Part shown: one piece after another, positions 58,123 through 64,000 of the stretch
How positions within the stretch are numbered: the stretch's first letter is position 1
How the letters are laid out: every line of letters starts with the position of its first letter
DNA from: Lentisphaerae bacterium WC36
GTDB taxonomy: Bacteria; Verrucomicrobiota; Lentisphaeria; Victivallales; SZUA-371
Assembly: GCA_020683205.1 (NCBI GenBank)
Contig: CP085689.1
Span: 2,970,230 to 3,034,229, forward strand
Length of the DNA stretch: 64,000 bases
Direction: 5' to 3'
The notes under the pieces: model-generated
Seen by the model: the letters and a program-made list of their open reading frames with translations, nothing else
Database searches by the model: none
Told to the model about the DNA's origin: nothing
Position numbers and translations under genes: made by a program

Positions 58123-59331
58123 TTAACGCATTCTTCTTGATCTTGATGAGGGTCTTCGAGCTCGAGATCCTGATCTTGGTCGAACTGTACTACGATTAGG
58201 ACCAATGCTAAAGTTTGCTTCTGGTCCAACTGTATACACCTTACCTGTTTCCAAATCTTTTAAATCTACTTTATTTTCAATACTAGAATAAATTTTTGTA
58301 ACTTTATATTTATGTTCTTTTCTATAACCTTCAGTTCCATATTTTGGAAATGACATTAGTATTGTAATCATATCATTTAACTTAACATTATAGTTAATAG
58401 TGTTATTTGAAATATCTTTAATATCAGCCACGACATCTTTAGAATAAACTTCTTGATTTTCAACTAAATTAAGAACATTTTTCTCATCGTCTTTTTGTAC
58501 TAAAGTCAACTGCGGCAAAGCACCCTGACCATTAGGAGCACTCACCTTAGCTACGCTCTTAGCAACATAAGATACACCATCAACCTCAATAACATCATTT
58601 AATCTTATTCTTTGATTTTTGCCCCAGCTATCATTCTTTTTAAATGTAACACGTAAAAACCATGTTCTAGCACCTAACTGCCTCGCTTCAATTAATTTCA
58701 CTCCAATAATTGGCTTAGTAATTTTATTCACATATAAGCGTAATACTGGTGCAGGGTAACTTGTTGGATCGTTGGGATTAGTATCTTGTGTGATTTCATA
58801 TGCTGTTGAAAAACCGTCTTTATCAAGATCTTGAAGTCCATCAAAAGGATTACATGGATTCAATCCAATACGACGCTCCATCTCATCTGGAATACCATCA
58901 CCATCTGAATCAATCGTGCGAATATCTACAAGAACCTTCTTTGGTAAAGCGCCACCACAGTATGGGCATGCTTTTTCACCAAGATAATCAAAACGAATTA
59001 ATGCAGGATGCTGTAATGCTTCTGGTTCAGAAGTACATTTTGGGCAAAAAGTCACATTTAATGGTTGAGTAAAATCTGTATACTCTCCTACCCCATTTTG
59101 ATTACGGCGCTTCGACTTAACCCATATCATATCCTTAGTAGCTTCTTCTGTAATTTTTTGCTCATTTTGATCTGGCAATACAGGTTTATATGCCTTATCT
59201 CTAATTTTAATCACAACATCTATATCACGATTTGCTTCAACAACCTTCAACTGAATCACTAACGATGCTATAAAAACAATCAAGAACACAGCCAAAATCA
59301 ATTTTTCATAATGCTTTTTCAAAAAATTCAT
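58123..59331 (-). CDS. Pilus-operon membrane protein with zinc ribbon and thrombospondin-3-like Ca repeats (Amuc_1099-like position)
   Basis: The 402-residue protein has one N-terminal membrane helix (about 10-32) and then lies outside the membrane. A split CxxC ribbon (FCPKCTS ... ACPYCGG, about 96-125) precedes two Asp-rich loops typical of thrombospondin type 3 calcium repeats (DSDGDGIPDEME and DLDKDGFSTAYE with NPNDPTSYP). Beta-rich modules resembling PilP-like or N0 domains follow, and a 25-residue Arg/Ser tail (SRARRPSSRSRRMR) forms the end. By operon position it corresponds to Akkermansia Amuc_1099 and might link the inner-membrane PilMNO platform to the secretin. The ribbon-plus-calcium combination is unusual. 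Confidence 0.75.
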   Translation of the reverse strand: MNFLKKHYEKLILAVFLIVFIASLVIQLKVVEANRDIDVVIKIRDKAYKPVLPDQNEQKITEEATKDMIWVKSKRRNQNGVGEYTDFTQPLNVTFCPKCTSEPEALQHPALIRFDYLGEKACPYCGGALPKKVLVDIRTIDSDGDGIPDEMERRIGLNPCNPFDGLQDLDKDGFSTAYEITQDTNPNDPTSYPAPVLRLYVNKITKPIIGVKLIEARQLGARTWFLRVTFKKNDSWGKNQRIRLNDVIEVDGVSYVAKSVAKVSAPNGQGALPQLTLVQKDDEKNVLNLVENQEVYSKDVVADIKDISNNTINYNVKLNDMITILMSFPKYGTEGYRKEHKYKVTKIYSSIENKVDLKDLETGKVYTVGPEANFSIGPNRSTVRPRSGSRARRPSSRSRRMR

Positions 59332-59361
59332 ATTTATATTCCTTTTTCTTACTAATATTCT

Positions 59362-60795
59362 CTATTGTTTTAGGTTATCGCCAACGTAGATTGTATAATC
59401 AATAACCAACTGAACTTGTACGTCTTTATTTGCACCAATTACCAACTCACCATACCCGGGAAATTTATCCATCGCTGTTGCATCCTTCTTAGCTTTTTGA
59501 CGATCTAACTCTGCTTGTTGCTCTGCTGTAATCTCTTCAGGCGTTTGAGTAGGTTGCTGAGGTTGATATGAATCTTCCTCGTCTTCATCAGAGGACATCC
59601 CCCCACCCATGCTTGGGGTATAACTTGAAGCAGAAGATCCTTTAATATTTGGATACTGATAAAACCCTCCAGAAATATAACCATCTTCGCCTAAATCACG
59701 ATATAATTTTGCAACAGCTTGAGATTTTAATCCCTCAACCAACGATTTGTAGTATGACCCTACTCTCGTTGAATCTGATTCAAGTCCACGTGCATTTTGT
59801 CTTACTATCTTAATAGCTTTAATTGTATAAACTCGGTTTGACTTATACGCTTCATTTAAGTTTGTCATAAACTGGCGCAAACTCTCAAGGTTACTCAAAA
59901 AATCAATTGTATAACGATAAACTTCAAATTTACCGTCAGTAACTGGAGCCAAACTTTCATTTTTAAATGAAGATAAACGTAATATTGAAGAATCCGCTAA
60001 ACGTTTCAACAAATCAAAAGTAATATCTAATTGTTTTATATAAATTGGAATATTTTTTAAACGTGGCACTTCTTGAGCTGTTAAGCCGAAAGTAAAATAG
60101 CTTCTTAATGCTGGATTATAGAAGCAATCCTTGCTATCTAAATATTTCAACACAGCATCTCTTTGATCATTTAAATAACGACGCGATGCGGTTTGTAGCA
60201 TCGTACGGTTGATACCAATAGTATCTAAGAAAAAAGGCATTTTAGAAGCTAAAGTTCTATAATCCTTCATTTTAACGCCTAATGACATTCTATCGAACTG
60301 TAACTCAAATGCTTTAATTGCATCCGTTAACACATCTTGAGGGATAGGTTCAAAGCCATCAATATCCTTCGTTAAGGAATCATTAATTTTTAAGAACTTC
60401 ATTCCCATCTGCAAGCTAGATGTTTCAGAAATCCATTTTTGTTTAATCTTTTCAATGTATTTATCATAATCTAAATCAGGCAACTTAGCTTCAACTACTT
60501 CACGAAATTTCTCGCCAGCTTTAGCATATGGTTTTCCAAAATAACCTTGCAATTCTTTAACTAAAGCTGCAATACGTTCTTGGTCTGCTTTAACCGCATT
60601 TAAGTTCTCGACCTGAGGCGCAACTGGTGCTCGCTCTAACTTATCACGAGTGCTTTTCGCTTTTTCTACACGCTGATTTGCAACATCATAGGCTTGAATT
60701 TCTTTCCAAAACAAAAAACCTAGGTATCCAGAAACACCTAAAGTTATGACCAAAACAATCGTCAAAGCAATATTTTTCTTAATAAAATCCATCAT
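59362..60795 (-). CDS. PilO-like / Amuc_1100-like coiled-coil membrane protein
   Basis: The 477-residue protein has an N-terminal membrane helix (about 8-30), a coiled coil (about 32-90, with VEKAKSTRDKLE and LVKELQGYF), a helical middle and a predicted ferredoxin-like C-terminal part. Between them is a Gly/Ser/Gln-rich linker (about 385-425, MGGGMSSDEDEEDSYQPQQP). This is the PilO plan. Its place between the PilM-like gene and the Amuc_1099-like gene is that of Amuc_1100, the surface protein of Akkermansia. Overall length exceeds Amuc_1100 by about 160 residues. It would pair with the PilN part of its neighbour as the inner-membrane alignment complex. Confidence 0.75.
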   Translation of the reverse strand: MMDFIKKNIALTIVLVITLGVSGYLGFLFWKEIQAYDVANQRVEKAKSTRDKLERAPVAPQVENLNAVKADQERIAALVKELQGYFGKPYAKAGEKFREVVEAKLPDLDYDKYIEKIKQKWISETSSLQMGMKFLKINDSLTKDIDGFEPIPQDVLTDAIKAFELQFDRMSLGVKMKDYRTLASKMPFFLDTIGINRTMLQTASRRYLNDQRDAVLKYLDSKDCFYNPALRSYFTFGLTAQEVPRLKNIPIYIKQLDITFDLLKRLADSSILRLSSFKNESLAPVTDGKFEVYRYTIDFLSNLESLRQFMTNLNEAYKSNRVYTIKAIKIVRQNARGLESDSTRVGSYYKSLVEGLKSQAVAKLYRDLGEDGYISGGFYQYPNIKGSSASSYTPSMGGGMSSDEDEEDSYQPQQPTQTPEEITAEQQAELDRQKAKKDATAMDKFPGYGELVIGANKDVQVQLVIDYTIYVGDNLKQ

Positions 60796-60811
60796 ATTTT
60801 AGCACCTACCC

Positions 60812-62683
60812 TTAGTTATTTTGTATCGCAGACTCATTGTCTTGAGCAACTTCAATATTTTCTTTAATTGGAACAACTAGTGTAAATTGTTCAATATTTT
60901 CTCCTGGTTGAACAGGCTTAAAAATCGGCATTGTTATTGGATTTTTCTGTGCACTGCTAGATGTTAAATCAACCCAAGGCGACTTTAATAAATTTTCTCT
61001 ATAGATATCTGCAGCAGTTTTTGACTTGTTATCGTTTTCTACAAATGCACTACAAGTGATAACAATCGTTTTCACATCTAATTTAACAACAAAAGCCGGT
61101 CCCTTAGAGCTCCCCTCTTCATCATCATAATTTGAAGACGAGCCACCTTGCCCGCTAGAATACGCTCCGAAACTAAAACTTGGTTTCTGAGCTGAACGCC
61201 TTGATCCTTCTTCGTCATCATAATTCATTGAACCTGTAGTAGCAACTGTTCCATTTGGATCAAAAGCCTCAATCCATACGTTATCAGGCAACCTGCTTTG
61301 AAAATCATTAAGAATTTGAGTCCATTTTGTTCGCTCTTGTAATCTTTTTAAATCTGCTTCAAAATCAGTAGCTAAAGTACCAACATCACCATTAATCTTC
61401 TTGATATCTTCATGAATTTTCTCAAAATTACAGCTATCTTTTGCTGCAACATTTGCCACATCGCCCATATGTTTAGCAACACTTTTTAATGTATATAAAT
61501 TTACTACTAACAACATAATTACAGTAATTGCACTTGCTACGAAATAGATCCGTTTTTTTGCGAAATCACGTTGTTGTTTAATTTTTTCAGGCACTAGACT
61601 AATCTCTACTGGGCAATGTAAGCCATGGCTCAAACCAAGACCAATTACTTCACTAAAAGTATGGGCTACTTCAGACAATTTTTGTTTATCGATATTCTCA
61701 CTAATTGTTAAAACTTTAAATGGGTTCAAAAATTCAACAGGAACACGCAGTTTTTCAGAGAAGAAGCGAGGAGCATATGCCATAATTGAACTACCACCCG
61801 CCAAATAAACTTTTTTCGGAGCCGAACCGCTATGCTGTGAACGGTACACATTAATTGAACGGTTAATTTCACCGTGAAGACGCGTCATTACATTTCTAAC
61901 AATTTTTGAAACGGTTGCAGCAACCTGAGAATCAGGCTCTTCATACGCTCCTCCAAGAGCAACGAAACCATGGCGACGTTTCATTTCCTCAGCTTTTTTG
62001 TACGGAACTCCAAACTCCTTAGCAATTTGTTGTGTAATTGTATGTCCAGCAATATTTATTGTTCTAATAAACAAATTTCCATGGTCTAGAAATAATAATG
62101 TTGTCGATTTTCCACCAATATTTATTAATAACTCACAGCCATCATAGCCAACATCATTGGCATAACAAGCGTTATATGAAGCGCTAGGAGAAACTTCAAC
62201 ACTAATAACATTTTTACCTATCCCTTCAATTGTTTCAATAATTGAGGTAATAAAATCATTTTTAACAACCACAATCATTACATCGGCTTCACCATTGCTA
62301 TCTTCAGCGTTTGGATCGTTTAGCAATTGATAATCCCACGCAATCTCGTTTGCGGCATAAGGAATATTTTGTAAAGCTTCATAAGCAATGATTTGCTCAA
62401 TTCTCTCAGAGGACTCCCCTCCTAGAGCTAAGTTATTTGCAAACCTTACAAACGAAGATTTCCCAGACAAAGAAACTCTCACGTTTTTTGAACTGAAATC
62501 TTTTAACTTATCTTTTAAAATTGAATTGACAACCTCAAGGTTCGGGTTGTTAGTGTCAACTGGATACTCAGAAAATGAAAACTTTTCCAAACACAATCCA
62601 CCTTCAGCTGGATACAAAAACTCCGCAAACTTCAGGCTATCGCTACCAATGTCTATCGCCAATATAGATTCACTTTTCGCCAT
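60812..62683 (-). CDS. PilM-PilN fusion protein of a type IV pilus system
   Basis: The 623-residue protein starts with an actin-like PilM domain (about 1-355: LAIDIGSDSLKFAEF, NIGGKSTTLLFLDHG, VYLAGGSSIMAYAP). A membrane helix follows (about 378-398), then a coiled coil and a PilN-type end with WTQILNDFQSRLPDNVWIEAF (about 455-475). Normally PilM and PilN are separate and PilM binds the PilN N-terminus; here they are covalently joined. A Ser/Gly/Asp-rich insert with two NYDDEEGS copies (about 485-530) interrupts the PilN fold. Start and preceding stop overlap by one base (TAATG). It corresponds in position to Amuc_1101. Confidence 0.88.
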   Translation of the reverse strand: MAKSESILAIDIGSDSLKFAEFLYPAEGGLCLEKFSFSEYPVDTNNPNLEVVNSILKDKLKDFSSKNVRVSLSGKSSFVRFANNLALGGESSERIEQIIAYEALQNIPYAANEIAWDYQLLNDPNAEDSNGEADVMIVVVKNDFITSIIETIEGIGKNVISVEVSPSASYNACYANDVGYDGCELLINIGGKSTTLLFLDHGNLFIRTINIAGHTITQQIAKEFGVPYKKAEEMKRRHGFVALGGAYEEPDSQVAATVSKIVRNVMTRLHGEINRSINVYRSQHSGSAPKKVYLAGGSSIMAYAPRFFSEKLRVPVEFLNPFKVLTISENIDKQKLSEVAHTFSEVIGLGLSHGLHCPVEISLVPEKIKQQRDFAKKRIYFVASAITVIMLLVVNLYTLKSVAKHMGDVANVAAKDSCNFEKIHEDIKKINGDVGTLATDFEADLKRLQERTKWTQILNDFQSRLPDNVWIEAFDPNGTVATTGSMNYDDEEGSRRSAQKPSFSFGAYSSGQGGSSSNYDDEEGSSKGPAFVVKLDVKTIVITCSAFVENDNKSKTAADIYRENLLKSPWVDLTSSSAQKNPITMPIFKPVQPGENIEQFTLVVPIKENIEVAQDNESAIQNN

Positions 62684-63366
62684 TACTGTACTTCTTCCTC
62701 TTTGATCAGGTCATATTCTTGAATATTAATAAAACTCCATGCAGATCTATTTTTAGGGTAAATTCCACCTTTAATTTTTGCTGCATCTTCATTATTATCA
62801 ATTTTATTAAAAACTGCTTTTGTATTTGTTTTTTTAGCCGATTTACGCATACCTTCATTTGAAGAATACCATACTGCTAAAGATTTCCCTTCGCTATTAT
62901 AGAGCGTTGCTCTTATAAAAATTGTTTTATTTAAAGCCGCTAAAACATTCTTCCCTTCATAGACAAAATAACGCTGCATAATTATAGGCGGAACAACAGC
63001 CAATGCTTTATGCACTTTTCCATCTACGGCAATTGACCAATAATTAGTACGTCCTGTCACTACTCCTAACGTAGGTTTGTTTCCAACCAATAAATATGTT
63101 AAAATTTCCCACTTTATATACGGATTATCAATAAAAGCATAAGGTTTGCTCTTTATTTTTGAAGTTTGCTTTGGCATTTTGTAAGATAGGTTTATCACCA
63201 ACCATTTATTATAAGTACTAGTCACATTAAAACCATTAACTATTTTATAGTTTGGCGCTGCCGTAAACTGGACTTTCATTTCTGTTTCGGTAATTCTACT
63301 AACTGCAAAAACATTAAAACTAATACAGCATATTCCCAACAGTAAAAGTTGCTTCAAAGCTTTCAT
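62683..63366 (-). CDS. Secreted protein of the pilus operon (Amuc_1102-like position)
   Basis: The 227-residue protein has a signal peptide (about 1-21, ending FNVFA) and a single beta-rich domain with YNKWLVINLSYKMP, YIKWEILTYLLVG, TNYWSIAVDGKVHKAL and YNSEGKSLAVWYSS. I know no named domain, but its position at the head of the pilM-pilO-secretin series is that of Amuc_1102. Its stop overlaps the pilM start. It probably acts in the periplasm or at the surface with the pilus complex. The ribosome site is AAGGA. Confidence 0.65.
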   Translation of the reverse strand: MKALKQLLLLGICCISFNVFAVSRITETEMKVQFTAAPNYKIVNGFNVTSTYNKWLVINLSYKMPKQTSKIKSKPYAFIDNPYIKWEILTYLLVGNKPTLGVVTGRTNYWSIAVDGKVHKALAVVPPIIMQRYFVYEGKNVLAALNKTIFIRATLYNSEGKSLAVWYSSNEGMRKSAKKTNTKAVFNKIDNNEDAAKIKGGIYPKNRSAWSFINIQEYDLIKEEEVQ

Positions 63367-63407
63367 TTTTCAAGTATCCTTATTTTAGCCTTTAAAAAAC
63401 ATCTAAA

Positions 63408-63442
63408 TTCTTAAAGAGAAACCTTAAACTTCTCTTTAAGAA
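63408..63442 (-). terminator. Strong hairpin between secG and the pilus operon
   Basis: TTCTTAAAGAGAA (63408-63420) and TTCTCTTTAAGAA (63430-63442) form a 13-bp perfect stem with a nine-base loop. On the minus strand a TTTAGATGTTTTTT stretch follows. It may end secG transcription or attenuate read-through into the pilus genes. A second palindrome, GCAAAAATAAA/TTTATTTTTGC (63494-63516), overlaps the secG stop codon. Confidence 0.55.
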
Positions 63443-63506
63443 CCCTACGTAATATTAAATTTTAAATCTCTTAAAACTGCCCTTTTTCCAGTCGCAAAAA
63501 TAAATT

Positions 63507-63893
63507 TTATTTTTGCTCTAATTTACTGTCTACTTGCTCTGTTGTAGACTTTGTCACTACTTTTTTTGTCTCTTTGTTTTTATCGATTACAACTCCACTA
63601 TCAACAGTGCTTGTTGTTTCTATGTTAGATTGTGATTCTGCTAGCTTTGAACCATCATTTTTCTTTGAATTGAGTAAGGATAAAGCAAATATCAAGATAA
63701 AAAATAATGAAATAAAAATCACTGTCAATTTAGACAAATGACTAACTGCATGAGCTCCAAACACAGCCTCTCCTATTCCGCCAAATGAACCGCCAAAGCC
63801 TCCACTTTTAGAAGGTTGAACTAAAACTAGCCCGATGATCATTAATGCAATCAAAATTACCGCTGAAAACAACACTATTCCTAATACGCTCAT
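63507..63893 (-). CDS. secG: Protein translocase subunit SecG
   Basis: SecG is the small two-helix subunit of the SecYEG channel. The 128-residue protein shows helix one (about 3-25, LFSAVILIALMIIGLVLVQ), the family loop QPSKSGGFGGSFGG (rich in Gly with Gln-Pro start), helix two (about 55-75) and a variable Lys/Thr/Ser tail of about 50 residues, longer than in E. coli. It is followed after 140 bases by the pilus genes and may share their upstream control. The promoter lies in 63894-64000 or beyond; no clear elements were identified. Confidence 0.95.
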   Translation of the reverse strand: MSVLGIVLFSAVILIALMIIGLVLVQPSKSGGFGGSFGGIGEAVFGAHAVSHLSKLTVIFISLFFILIFALSLLNSKKNDGSKLAESQSNIETTSTVDSGVVIDKNKETKKVVTKSTTEQVDSKLEQK

Positions 63894-64000
63894 TATATTT
63901 TATTATTCCTTATTTTTAAATCTTATCTCTAAATGTTAATCGTCTGTAAAACAAACGGAAAATACTGTATACCATATTTTTAAAAAAAACAAGTCATTTC

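Overview
The window is a chromosomal segment of a low-GC (about one third G+C by eye), Gram-negative-type bacterium. I infer the PVC superphylum, most likely Lentisphaerota (Victivallales-like). The reasons are: an operon with the content and order of the Akkermansia Amuc_1102-1098 pilus locus (PilM-like protein, Amuc_1100-like coiled-coil membrane protein, secretin), a pseudopilin with the 'FTLIELLIVVAIIAIL' leader common in Lentisphaerota and Planctomycetota, several secreted glycosidases, lipoproteins and Hanks-type kinases. No rRNA or marker phylogeny is available here, so this placement is an inference.

Layout. 1-5.1 kb: start of a GntR-type regulator, hybrid cluster protein with a textbook sigma70 promoter, a protein kinase with a degenerate receiver domain, a cyclophilin lipoprotein and purE. 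5.4-5.6 kb: two identical tRNA-Gly(GCC) genes. 5.6-9.9 kb: a membrane protein, a tandem pair of secreted paralogues (one intact, one broken) that share a 315-bp near-identical tract, and a decayed gene. 9.9-13.3 kb: compact uvrC, a small secreted protein and a maltose-type acetyltransferase, interspersed with at least four probable small RNA genes. Three of these form one family with a GGAACTT-N16-TC ECF/sigmaE-like promoter. 13.3-21.6 kb: a secreted clan-D-like glycosidase, a zinc-ribbon kinase, hisD-hisC and a thioredoxin-fold/TPR protein. 21.8-24.0 kb: an extraordinary secreted Cys/Met-rich protein fused to an alpha-crystallin domain, an 8Fe-type ferredoxin, a hairpin-rich non-coding stretch and a dead IS1595-type insertion sequence with clear target duplications. 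24-34.7 kb: a GT-C glycosyltransferase with TPRs, HPr, a YbjQ-YbjQ-PrsW operon, mutM, a GH20 hexosaminidase, a zinc-ribbon membrane protein and a dNTPase. 34.9-47.7 kb: a lipoprotein/Na-Pi symporter/PhoU fusion, mutS, a GH3 glucosidase, cupin lipoprotein genes, ispF and glnS. 47.9-53.0 kb: two His-rich envelope proteins (one a pseudopilin), the acetolactate synthase small subunit, cardiolipin synthase and a MurC/Mpl-type ligase. 53.1-63.9 kb: a minus-strand pilus/secretion operon headed by secG, with a PilM-PilN fusion, a PilO/Amuc_1100-like protein, a Ca/Zn-binding-looking membrane protein and two tandem secretins.

How the parts work together. Much of the window serves the cell envelope: glycan breakdown (GH36/27-like, GH20, GH3), export and surface assembly (secG, pilus operon, pseudopilin), envelope stress or metal handling (secreted Cys-rich crystallin protein, His-rich proteins, cyclophilin, PrsW-like protease) and signalling (two kinases). 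The ECF-type promoters in front of C/U-rich small RNAs suggest an envelope-stress response acting on mRNAs of secreted proteins. That is a hypothesis, supported here only by promoter geometry, sequence conservation and short complementarities. The best candidates for undescribed biology are this sRNA family and the Cys-rich alpha-crystallin fusion.
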